From: a candidate division KSB1 bacterium | GTDB taxonomy: Bacteria; Zhuqueibacterota; Zhuqueibacteria; Zhuqueibacterales; Zhuqueibacteraceae | DNA length: 64,000 nt | Assembly: GCA_034506255.1 (NCBI GenBank) | Contig: JAPDPX010000003.1 | Span: 62,001-126,000 of the forward strand | Reading direction: 5' to 3' | Shown: positions 24,796-33,928 of the stretch, one piece after another | How positions within the stretch are numbered: the first letter of the stretch is position 1 | Layout: each line of letters opens with the position of its first letter | Notes under the pieces: model-generated | The model's input: only the letters and a program-made list of their open reading frames with translations | Told to the model about the DNA's origin: nothing | The model's database searches: none | Program-made: the position numbers and the translations under genes

Positions 24796-26544
24796 ATGCC
24801 CCCTCTCCTCGAAATCCACCACCTGAAAAAACGTTTCGGTGACACCCTCGCGCTCGCGGACGTGAGTCTCACCGTCAACGCCGGTGAGATTCACGCGGTG
24901 CTCGGTGAAAACGGCGCAGGCAAGACCACGCTGATGAACATTCTCTACGGCCTGGTGCGGGCGGACAGCGGCGAAATCAAGCTCGCGGGCAAACCCTTCC
25001 GGCCGGCGGGTCCGGCTGCGGCAATCCGTGCCGGCATCGGCATGATTCACCAGCACTTCATGCTGGTGCCCACCTTCACGGTGATGGAAAACTTCCTGCT
25101 CGGCAACTCCCGCTTCGGCATGCGTGGCAAACGCCGGCAGCGGGCGCAAGCCGAGGTCCTGGCGCTGTGCCGGCGCCTGGGCATCGAAGTGCAGGCCGCC
25201 CGCCGCCGGTCGTTCTGGAAGGATTGTCGTGAACGTTTGCACATCCACCACGATGAAAATGTCGCGCAGACCTCTTGTCTGCAGGCAGGCTGGAAGCTTG
25301 CGTTACGACTTTTTCAGCATAACCGATTTATCCAGCACGTGGCAAGATTCCTGCGGAAGGGCCGTTATGAAAGTGAGAGAGATGGGGAAGTAGACAACCA
25401 GAGCCGCCCACCATCGGCGGGATTCAGCCTGGACAGCAAAATCGCGGAGCTCTCCGTGGGCCAGCGCCAGCGCGTGGAGATCATCAAGATTCTGCTGCGG
25501 CACTGCCGGCTGCTCATTCTCGACGAGCCGACTGCGGTGCTGGCGCCCCAGGAGGTCGAGGAGCTGTTTGCCTTGTTGCGCCGGCTGCGCAGTGAAGGCT
25601 ACGCGATGATTTTCATTTCGCACAAGATTCACGAAGTGCTGGCGGTGAGCGACCGTCTCACCGTGTTGCGCAGCGGCCGCGTCACCGGACGGTTCAACAC
25701 CGCTGAAGCGAGTCTCGCAATCGTTGCCGCAGCGATCACCCCGCAAGATTTTGCGCCTGCCGCCGCGCCTGCCGCCCGCGCGCCGGGCCGCGTGGTGCTG
25801 CGGGCGCAAGCGTTGCGCGCGCACGGCACTGCCGGCCAGCTTGCGCTCGCTGATCTCTCCTTCGAATTGCATGCCGGTGAAATTCTCGGGGTTGCCGGCG
25901 TCGATGGCAACGGCCAGGCGGAGCTGGCGGAGGTGCTGCTGGGTTTGCGACCGCTGACCGACGGCCGCCTGGAGTTGGAGGGCGAAGCTCTGGCAGGCAA
26001 AAGCACCCGTGCCCGTTTGGCCGCGGGTTTGGCGCACATTCCCGCCGACCGTCACGAGATGGGACTGTTTCCCACGCTGTCGGTGGTGCAAAACGCCACC
26101 GCCCTGGTTTACCGCGAGCGCCCGTTTCACAAAGGGGGCTGGTTGCGGCCGGCCAGACTGCGGGAGTACTGCGAGCGCCTGGTGCGTGACTTCGAGGTGC
26201 GCGTGACGGATCCCAACCTGCCGGTGAGCACCCTCTCCGGTGGCAATCAGCAGAAACTCGTGGTCGGCCGCGAGCTGGCGCGCCGGCCGAAGGTGCTGGT
26301 CGCGGTCAATCCCACCCGCGGCGTGGATTTGAGCGCCACCGCGAAGATTCATCAGGAGATACTCACTGCGAAAGCGCAGGGCGCGGCGATTCTGCTGATT
26401 TCAACCGAGCTGGGCGAAGTCTATGCGCTGGCGGATCGCATTGGGGTGTTGTACCGCGGCCGGTTTGCCGGCATCTTTCCGCCGGACCTCTCACCGGAGG
26501 AAATCGGCGCGCTCATGCTGGGCAAGACAGGCAACCGGGACTGA
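24796..26544 (+). CDS. Nucleoside/simple-sugar ABC importer ATPase (double NBD) with repeat-derived in-frame insert
   Basis: A 582-residue protein with two ABC ATPase domains, as in the BMP-linked nucleoside importers (NupO/YufO). NBD1 has Walker A G-E-N-G-A-G-K-T-T (37-45), the M-I-H-Q-H-F Q-loop and L-S-V-G-Q-R-Q signature (219-225), then L-I-L-D-E-P-T-A-V-L. NBD2 has G-x-D-G-N-G-Q in place of a canonical P-loop and L-S-G-G-N-Q-Q-K, typical of this family. Residues ~136-213 have no counterpart in relatives, where the sequence passes directly from the G-I-E-V strand to K-I-A-E-L-S-V-G-Q; this part is encoded by a dispersed palindromic repeat. Two permease genes follow. Function of NBD1 may be affected. 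Confidence 0.88.
   Translation: MPPLLEIHHLKKRFGDTLALADVSLTVNAGEIHAVLGENGAGKTTLMNILYGLVRADSGEIKLAGKPFRPAGPAAAIRAGIGMIHQHFMLVPTFTVMENFLLGNSRFGMRGKRRQRAQAEVLALCRRLGIEVQAARRRSFWKDCRERLHIHHDENVAQTSCLQAGWKLALRLFQHNRFIQHVARFLRKGRYESERDGEVDNQSRPPSAGFSLDSKIAELSVGQRQRVEIIKILLRHCRLLILDEPTAVLAPQEVEELFALLRRLRSEGYAMIFISHKIHEVLAVSDRLTVLRSGRVTGRFNTAEASLAIVAAAITPQDFAPAAAPAARAPGRVVLRAQALRAHGTAGQLALADLSFELHAGEILGVAGVDGNGQAELAEVLLGLRPLTDGRLELEGEALAGKSTRARLAAGLAHIPADRHEMGLFPTLSVVQNATALVYRERPFHKGGWLRPARLREYCERLVRDFEVRVTDPNLPVSTLSGGNQQKLVVGRELARRPKVLVAVNPTRGVDLSATAKIHQEILTAKAQGAAILLISTELGEVYALADRIGVLYRGRFAGIFPPDLSPEEIGALMLGKTGNRD
25201..25434 (+). repeat. Palindromic repeat (R2 family) inserted in frame within the ABC ATPase gene
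   Basis: About 234 bp (78 codons) interrupt the ATPase between conserved strands. At 25222-25300 it matches the intergenic repeat copies: CACGATGAAAATGTCGCGCA, then GCAGAC..GTCTGC and GCAGGCtggaagCTTGC. The rest is repeat-unrelated or degenerate. The reading frame is kept throughout, and the right side recovers at S-K-I-A-E-L-S-V-G-Q. Confidence 0.75.
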
Positions 26545-26613
26545 GAAAACCGCCGCCGCGCGACAGCCCCTCGCAGAAGGCGCGGCACAAACGCCGGAAC
26601 GCGAACCGGACCC

Positions 26614-26642
26614 TTGACATTATCGGGCAAAGCTGCTATCGT
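26614..26642 (+). promoter_or_regulatory. Sigma-70-type promoter candidate upstream of the first ABC permease
   Basis: A perfect TTGACA is followed after 17 bases by TATCGT, 123 bp before the permease start and 70 bp after the ATPase stop. It could give the permeases a transcription start independent of the ATPase gene. Confidence 0.45.
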
Positions 26643-26764
26643 TGCGCCGTCATTACAACGGGCAGCACAGGGGGAACAGCACGACCCGCAGCACATGCCG
26701 GGCATTTTTGTTTGTGATTTTTCCCAAATACTCGAACCGCCATCCTGCCGATTCAAACTCCCGC

Positions 26765-27814
26765 ATGCGAGCCTTTCTGCGCGTCTGGATCATCAAACTG
26801 GCACCCGCCGTCATCGCGTTTGCCGTTGCCACGCTGCTGGCAGCGCTGCTCTTGTTGGTGAGCGGCTATCAGATCAGTCTCGCGTTTCGCGCCCTGCTCG
26901 AAGGCGCGTTCGGCTCCGCTTATGCGCTTTCCGAAACGTTGGTCAAATCCATCCCACTGTTGTTGACCGGCGCCGCCGTGGCGCTGGCGTTTCGTGCCGG
27001 CGTGTGGAACATTGGCGCGGAAGGCCAGCTCCTGGCCGGCGCCCTGGCCGCGAGTGCGCTGGCAGCGACATTCTCTGCTTTCGGTGGGATGACCGGCGTC
27101 TTGGGAATTGCGCTGCTGTTGCTCGCGGGTGGCGTGGCCGGCGGCCTGTGGGCCGGCCTGGCGGGGGTGATGAAGACTCGCCGTAGCGTGCCGGAAGTCG
27201 TCTCCACCATTCTGCTCAACTTCATCGCCATCGAGTTGGTGCGCTATGCCGTGCACGGCCCGCTCATGGAAACCGCGGGACAGTTTCCGCAATCGGATGC
27301 CCTCGATGCTTCGCTGCGACTGACGCGCCTGTTTCCCCCCACGCGTTTGCATGCCGGCCTCTGGCTGGCGCTGGTCATCGCGGTGTTGTGTTATCTTCTC
27401 ATTCAGCGCACCGTCTTCGGTTTCGAGATGCAGGCAACGGCGGCCAATCCCCGCGCCGCACGCTTTGCTGCGATCGACACGGCGCGCGTGCAGCTTTTCA
27501 GTTTGATAATTTCCGGTGCAGTGGCGGGACTGGCTGGCGTGATCGAACTGGCGGGCGTGACGTATCGCGTGTATGACAATTTCTCGCCCGGTTACGGTTA
27601 CACCGCCATTGCCGTGGCACTGATGGCGCGCCTCAATCCGCTGGCGGTGATTTTCTCGGCGCTGCTGTTCGGTGCGCTGGAGAACGGCGCCGCGGCCATG
27701 CAGCGCCAGGCCAATGTTTCGGCGGTGATCAGTTATGTGATTCAGGGATTGGTGGTGCTCACCATGGCGGTGGCTGGCGGCGTGACTCTCAAAAGTAATG
27801 CAGCAAGGACGTGA
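26765..27814 (+). CDS. Nucleoside/simple-sugar ABC transporter permease 1
   Basis: A 349-residue polytopic inner-membrane protein with about eight to ten hydrophobic helices. The conserved block F-R-A-G-V-W-N-I-G-A-E-G-Q (about residues 75-87) and the K-T-R-R-S-V-P-E-V-V-S-T-I-L-L-N-F segment (about 138-154) are hallmarks of the BMP-linked permeases (NupP/YufP). It begins with a first helix preceded by a short basic tail. It lies 220 bp after the ATPase gene and before a second, different permease, the usual heterodimer. The substrate-binding lipoprotein (BmpA/Med) is not in the window. Given the salvage genes 12 kb away, nucleoside import is a reasonable inference. Confidence 0.9.
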   Translation: MRAFLRVWIIKLAPAVIAFAVATLLAALLLLVSGYQISLAFRALLEGAFGSAYALSETLVKSIPLLLTGAAVALAFRAGVWNIGAEGQLLAGALAASALAATFSAFGGMTGVLGIALLLLAGGVAGGLWAGLAGVMKTRRSVPEVVSTILLNFIAIELVRYAVHGPLMETAGQFPQSDALDASLRLTRLFPPTRLHAGLWLALVIAVLCYLLIQRTVFGFEMQATAANPRAARFAAIDTARVQLFSLIISGAVAGLAGVIELAGVTYRVYDNFSPGYGYTAIAVALMARLNPLAVIFSALLFGALENGAAAMQRQANVSAVISYVIQGLVVLTMAVAGGVTLKSNAART

Positions 27815-27977
27815 ACAAAGCGGTTCGCGCAGCGCTACCGGAGCCGTTGCCGTTCCGGCCCCCGGAGGCCGCTGCCAATGCCGGCTTGAGAAGGCGCCGG
27901 TGATTCGCAACAACAAATCCCGTGCTTCCGGCCAATCCTGTCAAGCCGGAGAATCTCATCAGTCGTGACGTGACGGC

Positions 27978-28901
27978 ATGATCCTCAATTTCATCGAAAA
28001 TCTGCTGGCCTCGGGCGTGAAGCTGGCGGCGCCGCTCTGGCTGACGGCCACCGGCGAAACATATGCCGAGCGCGCGGGTGTGATCAACATCGGCCTGGAA
28101 GGCATGATGCTGGCCGGTGCGTTTGCCGGCATGGTGGTGAGCTACTTCAGCGCCAGCCCGTGGCCCGGTCTGCTCGCCGGCATGTTGGCGGCGATGTTGC
28201 TTGCCGCGGTGTTTGCCGTGTTGACTGTTCATTTTCAGGCCGATCAAATCATCACCGGTGCGGCGCTCAACCTCGTGGCGCTCGGACTTAGCGGCTTTTT
28301 GTTTCGCCACATCTTCGGCGTGACCGGTGCCGCGCTCACGGCCACCTCGTTTCCCACACTCGAGCTTCCCGGTTTCGCCGGCATTCCGATTCTGCGCGGT
28401 CTGCTCTCGCGCCAGCCGGTGTTGTTGTACGCCGCCCTCGGCCTCGTGCCGCTGGCGGCTTTTGTGCTCAACCACACGCATTTGGGGCTGGCGATACGCG
28501 CCTGCGGCGAACAGCCGGCGGCGGCGGATACCGCCGGCAGGAATGTGTTTCGCCTGCGTTTCGGCTGCGTGCTGTTCAGCGGCCTGCTCGCGGGCGCCGC
28601 CGGCGCCTATCTCACGCTGGCGCATGCCAACACCTTCGTGGAAGGCATCACCGCCGGCCGCGGCTTCATCGCGCTCGCCCTGGTGATTTTCGGGCGCTGG
28701 CAACCGCTGGGCGTGTTTTTCGCTTCATTGTTTTTTGGCTGTGCCAATGCCCTGCAGTTTCAGTTTCAAGCGCGCGGCTATGACCTGCCCTATCAGTTCT
28801 TCCTCATGCTGCCCTACCTGCTCACCCTGCTGGTGCTGGTGTTTTCGACGCGCGGCCGCCAGGCGCCCGCGGCATTGGGCAAAGCTTATCGCCGCAGTTG
28901 A
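27978..28901 (+). CDS. Nucleoside/simple-sugar ABC transporter permease 2
   Basis: A 307-residue inner-membrane permease of the NupQ/YufQ type. The motif T-Y-A-E-R-A-G-V-I-N-I-G-L-E-G-M-M-L (about residues 29-46) and I-T-G-A-A-L-N (~92-98), together with the late R-G-F-I-A-L-A-L-V-I-F-G-R-W (~234-247), are specific for the second permease of BMP-family importers. It has about nine membrane helices. It pairs with the permease 160 bp upstream to form the translocation channel energised by the double-NBD ATPase. Confidence 0.9.
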   Translation: MILNFIENLLASGVKLAAPLWLTATGETYAERAGVINIGLEGMMLAGAFAGMVVSYFSASPWPGLLAGMLAAMLLAAVFAVLTVHFQADQIITGAALNLVALGLSGFLFRHIFGVTGAALTATSFPTLELPGFAGIPILRGLLSRQPVLLYAALGLVPLAAFVLNHTHLGLAIRACGEQPAAADTAGRNVFRLRFGCVLFSGLLAGAAGAYLTLAHANTFVEGITAGRGFIALALVIFGRWQPLGVFFASLFFGCANALQFQFQARGYDLPYQFFLMLPYLLTLLVLVFSTRGRQAPAALGKAYRRS

Positions 28902-28956
28902 GCACGACGGCGCAGGCAGGCGGCCGGTGTTGCGCGCCACAGCGTCTTCCCCGTGC

Positions 28957-28985
28957 TTGACTTTCGAGGCGGATTTGGCTAAGTT
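28957..28985 (+). promoter_or_regulatory. Sigma-70-type promoter candidate for the secreted protein gene
   Basis: TTGACT, 17-base spacer, TAAGTT, ending 41 bp before the start codon at 29027. It lies in the 125-bp gap after the permease gene. Confidence 0.4.
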
Positions 28986-29026
28986 GCGGCGTCATTCAAA
29001 CCGAATTTTCCTGCCACGGGCGAACG

Positions 29027-30211
29027 ATGCGCATGCACAACTCCGCAAAGATTCTGCTCATGTTGTGGCTTTGGCTGTTGCCGGCAGCGACAGCATTCGC
29101 GCAAGGTGGGCGCCCCGCCTGGCTGGTGGGGGAATGGAAAAACACCGGCCTCAATGAGAGTCAAACGTTCGTTTTCGAAAGTGACGGCACGTTCAAATCC
29201 CGACATGTCATCAGCGGCTTCGCGATGTCGGATTCCGGGCAGTGGCGTTACCGCGACAATCGCCTGCATCTTGTGCTGGCAGATGATTCGCTGGCCTATC
29301 AACTCGTGCTCGCCGCCGATTCTCTGCGTTTCACGCTCTCGGCCGGCGATCTGGAAAAGCCGAAACGATTCCGCAAGCAAACCGCGCCGGCCGCGCTCAG
29401 TACGACCCAGATCGCAAAAAACAGCTTGTTTGGCCGTTGGATTCACGAAGCGGCATTCCTGCGCGCGATTTTGACTTTCTATCCCGACAGCAACTACGTC
29501 TTCGAGGTGAAAGCCGGCCGCACCACCACGCGCAAACAGGGCGAGTATGCCGTGACCGGCTCCCAACTCACCCTGCGCGTGCGCAATCAAAAGCCGCTGG
29601 TCTACACCATCGTCATGACCGGCAACCGGCTGCTGCTCAGCGGTGGCGAATTCGAAGCCGCCACCACCTTCCTCCGCCAGCCCGGCTCGGAGCAGCGGGT
29701 CGCGGCCGAGCGGCGCCGTGAGCTGGCGCTCAAAGCGCAGGAGGATGAACGCTGGCGCAAACGTTTCCCGGTTTCGACGCTGGTGAAACCCCTGCCCGCC
29801 ATCTCCTCCAGCGACACGCTGAAGGACCCCATGCCCGCCAACATTTTCATCACGCCGGTCGTCTTTCTCGACACGCAGATCTATCTCTGGACTTCGACGT
29901 ATCACTACCGGCCGCGCAATCGCTTCGGTGGCGCCGAATTGCGCGACCGCATGCGCTGGATTTTTTTCGCCAACGGCCGCGTTTATCTCGACTCCCATAC
30001 TTATGACCGCAACACCGTGGCGGTGAAAGTGCGCCGCGCCTGGGGCCGCTATCATCTCGAAGCCGAAGACAAGCTGTGGTTCGAAAGTGATGACGGCGAA
30101 CGCTATCAACTCCGGCTGGCGGACGGCCGCCGCACGCTGGTCTTCAACGAGCGTTATCATGACAACGTGGAATGGCTCGAGGCGAAGCAGGCCAGTGGCC
30201 GGGAGAATTGA
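29027..30211 (+). CDS. Secreted protein of unknown function with lipocalin-like repeats
   Basis: A 394-residue protein with a clear signal peptide (hydrophobic L-L-M-L-W-L-W-L-L-P-A-A-T-A, cleavage after A-F-A near residue 25). Two related beta-rich segments start W-L-V-G-E-W-K-N-T-G (~31) and L-F-G-R-W-I-H-E (~138), each followed by alternating strands such as F-V-F-E-S-D-G-T-F and L-T-F-Y-P-D-S-N-Y-V-F. This pattern is typical of lipocalin-like small beta-barrels. A third beta-rich segment (~265-385) contains L-D-T-Q-I-Y-L-W-T-S-T. No catalytic motif is visible. It probably resides in the periplasm or outside. I do not recognise a named family. Confidence 0.7.
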   Translation: MRMHNSAKILLMLWLWLLPAATAFAQGGRPAWLVGEWKNTGLNESQTFVFESDGTFKSRHVISGFAMSDSGQWRYRDNRLHLVLADDSLAYQLVLAADSLRFTLSAGDLEKPKRFRKQTAPAALSTTQIAKNSLFGRWIHEAAFLRAILTFYPDSNYVFEVKAGRTTTRKQGEYAVTGSQLTLRVRNQKPLVYTIVMTGNRLLLSGGEFEAATTFLRQPGSEQRVAAERRRELALKAQEDERWRKRFPVSTLVKPLPAISSSDTLKDPMPANIFITPVVFLDTQIYLWTSTYHYRPRNRFGGAELRDRMRWIFFANGRVYLDSHTYDRNTVAVKVRRAWGRYHLEAEDKLWFESDDGERYQLRLADGRRTLVFNERYHDNVEWLEAKQASGREN

Positions 30212-30374
30212 GGCAGGGTGGGTGTTGCCCGCGGCATGGCGCAGTCCGTCGGGTTGATCCCCTCAAAAGAAATCGCCGGCAGCCGGAGCCGGTGCCTCCC
30301 ACCGAAGCTGGAACAGACAATGCGCCCGGGCCCGCCAGCGTGCTTTGCCCGCCGCGCAGCCCTGCGCATCCGGC

Positions 30375-30995
30375 TCAGCCGCGCCGCTCCGCCAGCTTTT
30401 GAATGATCTGCTGCAGGGGAATCTCACGCGCAGCCAGCAGCACCAGCAGGTGATAAAGCAGATCCGCCACTTCTGCCGCCACGCTGTCATCGGATTCATG
30501 CACACCCGCAATCGCGACTTCCACCGCTTCCTCCCCCACTTTTTGCGCGATCTTCTTGACGCCTTTGCGAAACAGCGCAGCGGTGTAGGAACCTTCCGGC
30601 AGCGCGCGCCGGCGTTGTTGAATCACCTCCTGCAATTCCGCGAGAATTTGCGGCAAGGGCGGTGCAGTGTTTTTTTCTTCATCCAGCAAACGATGAAAGC
30701 AGGTGCGCTCGCCGGTGTGGCAGGCGGGTCCGGCGGGCAGCACTTGCACCAGCAGCGCGTCAGCGTCGCAGTCGAATCTCATGGATACGATGCGTTGCAC
30801 ATTGCCCGAGGTGGCACCCTTGTGCCACAATTGCTGCCGGCTGCGGCTGTAGAACCAGGTTTCGCCGGTCTCCCGGCATTTTTGCAGGCTGTCGCGATTC
30901 ATATAGGCGAGCATCAACACTTCGCCGGTTGCGGCGTGTTGCACGATGGCGGGAAGGAGGCCGTGCTGATCGAATTGCAGGAGGTCGAGATTCAT
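30375..30995 (-). CDS. hisI: HisIE: phosphoribosyl-AMP cyclohydrolase / phosphoribosyl-ATP pyrophosphatase
   Basis: A 206-residue bifunctional histidine enzyme (steps 2 and 3). The N-terminal HisI part (1-~110) has L-M-L-A-Y-M-N, the [11 protein letters not shown] segment, the metal-binding F-D-C-D-A-D-A-L motif and [10 protein letters not shown]. The C-terminal HisE part (~118-206) has S-Y-T-A-x-L and the K-V-G-E-E-A-V-E-V pyrophosphatase motif. It is the last his gene on this strand but stands 434 bp downstream of hisF, separated by a repeat element. Whether it is still co-transcribed is uncertain. Confidence 0.95.
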   Translation of the reverse strand: MNLDLLQFDQHGLLPAIVQHAATGEVLMLAYMNRDSLQKCRETGETWFYSRSRQQLWHKGATSGNVQRIVSMRFDCDADALLVQVLPAGPACHTGERTCFHRLLDEEKNTAPPLPQILAELQEVIQQRRRALPEGSYTAALFRKGVKKIAQKVGEEAVEVAIAGVHESDDSVAAEVADLLYHLLVLLAAREIPLQQIIQKLAERRG

Positions 30996-31094
30996 TGCGT
31001 GCTGGCACCAAAATAATCGTCAAACAATCCCGGTTGACAAATGTGTGAAACCATCGCGCGGCGGCGGCAGCCACCCTGCGCCACCCGGGCCGCT

Positions 31095-31340
31095 GAAGCT
31101 TCTGACCCTGAAGGGTCTACTACAAAAGTTATTTTCGAGGGAATTTGCCATGTGCATTTGCACACCCATTACGATGAAAATGTCTGCAGGCAGGCTGGAA
31201 GCCTGCGCTACGGCATTTTCGTGGGAATCTTCTTCAGTACCGGGATCGCAGCCTGTTCCAACATTATCCCGGGCACTCAAAAAGATTCTTACAGAGTGAC
31301 ATCCGGGGGTGGAAGTGCCAACTTGAGATTGTACTATCAT
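31095..31340 (+). repeat. R2-family repeat (copy D) between hisF and hisIE
   Basis: The right half (31240-31338) matches the right end of the copy at 24425-24542, including the terminal CCAACTTGAGATTGTACTAT. The centre carries CACGATGAAAATG-like sequence and GCAGGCtggaaGCCTGC. The left edge (GACCCTGAAGGGTCTACTAC) instead matches the tail of the R3 repeat at 58812. It is therefore a mosaic of two families. It occupies most of the 434-bp gap and no gene is seen in the remainder. Confidence 0.7.
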
Positions 31341-31428
31341 CCGGGAAGGATCGTGTGAAGATTCCGCAGGAGGTCGGGGAATTCACAAGATTCTGCGCCA
31401 TATTGGAAACAGCCTGCGGGTGCACGGC

Positions 31429-32202
31429 TCAATGGTTTCCGGGAACGGCGGTACGGATGCAGATGCCCTGCTGCTGCAAATATGCCTTCGCCTCCCGCAG
31501 ACTCAACTCGCGGTAGTGAAACAGGGAGGCCGCGAGCACGGCATCCGCGCCGCCGATCGTGAAGGCCTCGCAGAAATGCTGCCGGTTGCCGGCGCCGCCC
31601 GAGGCGATCACCGGAATCTTCACGCAGTCCGCCACGGCACGCAACAGCTCGAGATCATAGCCCTGGCGCGTGCCGTCACGATCCATGCTGGTCAGCAAAA
31701 TCTCGCCGGCGCCGAGCGCCTCGCCCTGTTTCGCCCAGGCCGGCGCATCGAGGCCGGTGGCAATGCGGCCGCCGTTGATATAGACTTCCCAACCGCGATC
31801 TTTGCGCTTCGCATCGATGGCCAGCACGATGCACTGGCTGCCGAATACCGCGGCGCCGGCGCGAATCAAATCCGGATTCCTCACCGCGGCGCTGTTGACC
31901 GCGACTTTGTCCGCGCCGGCACGCAAAATGTCGCGCACATCCTCCGCGGTGCGAAGGCCGCCGCCCACGGTGAAAGGAATGAACACCCGGCCGGCAACCG
32001 CGCGCACCATATCGAGCACGATTTGACGCTTGTCATGCGAGGCCGTGATGTCGAGAAACACCAATTCGTCCGCACCCTCGGCATCATAGAACTGCGCCTG
32101 TTCCACCGGATCGCCGGCATCCTGGAGGTTGACAAAATTGACGCCCTTGACCACGCGGCCATCTTTCACATCCAGGCAGGGAATAAGGCGTTTGGCGAGC
32201 AT
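31429..32202 (-). CDS. hisF: Imidazole glycerol phosphate synthase, cyclase subunit HisF
   Basis: A 257-residue (beta/alpha)8 barrel. It uses ammonia delivered by HisH to convert PRFAR to imidazole glycerol phosphate and AICAR. The catalytic Asp in [12 protein letters not shown] (residues 9-20) and the second Asp in L-A-I-D-A-K-R (~128-134) are present, as are the phosphate-binding G-G-L-R-T and S-G-G-A-G loops. The start at 32202 puts the family's [11 protein letters not shown] opening at the N terminus. It lies 48 bp after hisA. Confidence 0.96.
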   Translation of the reverse strand: MLAKRLIPCLDVKDGRVVKGVNFVNLQDAGDPVEQAQFYDAEGADELVFLDITASHDKRQIVLDMVRAVAGRVFIPFTVGGGLRTAEDVRDILRAGADKVAVNSAAVRNPDLIRAGAAVFGSQCIVLAIDAKRKDRGWEVYINGGRIATGLDAPAWAKQGEALGAGEILLTSMDRDGTRQGYDLELLRAVADCVKIPVIASGGAGNRQHFCEAFTIGGADAVLAASLFHYRELSLREAKAYLQQQGICIRTAVPGNH

Positions 32203-32250
32203 GAGTCTCTCTTGTGAGTTTAACCGCCCCGGCTCTTTCACAAAAACCGT

Positions 32251-32982
32251 TCACGGGGCGGCCATTGTTTGCAACGCCTCCGCGAGTGTGAATTTGCCTT
32301 CATACAACGCCTTGCCCACAATCACCCCGGCGACACCGTCCTTCTCCAGGTGGCGCAGCGCCACCAGGTCCTCCAGCCGCGCCACGCCTCCGGCGGCAAT
32401 CACCTGCAACCCGCTTTGGCGGGCCAGGGCCGCGGTGGCGGCGAGGTTCGGGCCCTGTAAGGTGCCGTCGCGCGCAATATCGGTGTAAACTGTCCAGCGT
32501 ACACCCAGGCGGTGCATCTGCTGCGCGAAGGCGACCGCCTCGATTTCCGAGGTATCGGTCCAGCCGCTGGTGGCCACGCGGCCGTCGCGGGCATCGATGC
32601 CGACGGCAATCGCCTCTGCGCCGAATTGCGTGAGCGCTTCTTCGACCAATTCCGGCTGGCTCACCGCCGCCGTGCCGATCACCACCCGGCGTGCGCCGGC
32701 GTCGAGCATGGCGGCGATGTGGTGCAGGCTGCGCATGCCACCGCCGGTTTGCACCGGAATCTCCACCGCTGCGATGATCCGGCGAATCATCGTGCGATTG
32801 CCGGTGCTGCCGGAGAAAGCGGCATCGAGATCGACCAGATGCAGCCAGGCCGCACCCGCTGCGGCGAACGAGCGCGCGATGGCCACGGGATCATCGCCGT
32901 AAATTTTTGCGGAGGCCGCTTCACCGCGCAACAAACGCACGCACCGGCCGCCCTTCAAATCAATGGCGGGAAAAAGCAGCAT
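32251..32982 (-). CDS. hisA: HisA: ProFAR isomerase
   Basis: A 243-residue (beta/alpha)8 barrel that isomerises ProFAR to PRFAR (step 4). The catalytic Asp in F-P-A-I-D-L-K-G-G-R-C-V-R-L (residues 4-17) and the second acid in Y-T-D-I-A-R-D-G-T (~165-173) are visible, with V-Q-T-G-G-G-M-R phosphate loop near 80 and A-A-G-G-V at about 195. The start at 32982 gives the conserved opening; the frame extends upstream without similarity. It lies between hisH and hisF in the operon. Confidence 0.96.
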   Translation of the reverse strand: MLLFPAIDLKGGRCVRLLRGEAASAKIYGDDPVAIARSFAAAGAAWLHLVDLDAAFSGSTGNRTMIRRIIAAVEIPVQTGGGMRSLHHIAAMLDAGARRVVIGTAAVSQPELVEEALTQFGAEAIAVGIDARDGRVATSGWTDTSEIEAVAFAQQMHRLGVRWTVYTDIARDGTLQGPNLAATAALARQSGLQVIAAGGVARLEDLVALRHLEKDGVAGVIVGKALYEGKFTLAEALQTMAAP

Positions 32983-33112
32983 CGTCTTGCAGAAGATTGT
33001 GGTTTTGGGCAAAAACGTCACCGTCCGGCACTGTCCTCCGCCGGCGCTGAAATACTCACCCGGGCGGCGGCAGGCCGGCACAGACACAGGCCGGGCCGCA
33101 ACCCGACCGGCC

Positions 33113-33718
33113 TCAAAGTGACACGAAATTTTTCAACATTTGCAAACCCACGTGCTGGCTCTTCTCGGGGTGAAATTGCACGCCGTAAACGTTGTTGTGC
33201 CAAATGACGGAGGCGAAGGTGGTTTCATACTCGGTTTCGCCGGCGATCACCGCAGGTTGCGCGGGGTGAACGGCATAGGAGTTCGCGAAATAGACGAACG
33301 CGCCGTCGGCGACATTTTCGAACAGCGGGCACGCCATGCGTTGCTTGATCTGATTCCAGCCCATGTGCGGCACTTTGGCGGTGACGCGCAGCCGCCGGAC
33401 CACGCCCGGCAGCACGTTCAGCCCGGCGTGCTGCCCCATCTCCTCGCTCTCGGAAAAGAGGAGTTGCATGCCCAGGCAAATGCCGAGCAGCGGTGTGCCG
33501 GCCGCCAGCACGGCATGGATGCCGGGGAGCAGGCCGCGTGCCGTGAGATTGTTCATGGCATCGCCGAACGCACCCACGCCCGGCAGGATCAGCTTGCGGA
33601 ATTCTGTCAGGCGGCCGGCGCCGGTGACCAGTTCCGCCTGTGCGCCCACCGCCTGCAGCGCCTTCTGCACGCTGTGCAAATTGCCCATGCCGTAGTCGAT
33701 GATGCCGATGTCCGCCAT
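33113..33718 (-). CDS. hisH: Imidazole glycerol phosphate synthase, glutaminase subunit HisH
   Basis: A 201-residue class I glutamine amidotransferase that feeds ammonia to HisF. The nucleophile Cys lies in G-I-C-L-G-M-Q-L-L-F (~79-88), and the His/Glu of the triad in V-Q-F-H-P-E-K-S (~181-188). The oxyanion segment L-P-G-V-G-A-F-G-D-A is near 47. It starts with I-G-I-I-D-Y-G-M-G-N-L, the family's N terminus. It is encoded 130 bp ahead of hisA and completes the HisHF synthase with hisF two genes downstream. Confidence 0.96.
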   Translation of the reverse strand: MADIGIIDYGMGNLHSVQKALQAVGAQAELVTGAGRLTEFRKLILPGVGAFGDAMNNLTARGLLPGIHAVLAAGTPLLGICLGMQLLFSESEEMGQHAGLNVLPGVVRRLRVTAKVPHMGWNQIKQRMACPLFENVADGAFVYFANSYAVHPAQPAVIAGETEYETTFASVIWHNNVYGVQFHPEKSQHVGLQMLKNFVSL

Positions 33719-33928
33719 CTGTGTTTCCCGGGCAAAACCCGCCCGCTTTCAAATTCGTCTGCAGTGATCCGGCAGCAAAAAAATCGTTGCCCGCCTTGCC
33801 CGCGTTCGCTTCCCGGGGCGATCAAAGGGAGGCAACCCGGGCTGCGCCACCGGCACTCCCACGCCGCACGCCTGCGCCGGTGCGTTTCACCGGGGTGCCG
33901 GCGGGAGATGCATTGGCCGTACCGCCTC

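Noticed and set aside
20703..30000. A DGR reverse transcriptase or template repeat near the avd remnant
   Set aside because: I looked for the Y-x-D-D region of reverse transcriptases and for a near-copy of the variable region. None was found in this window on either strand by eye.
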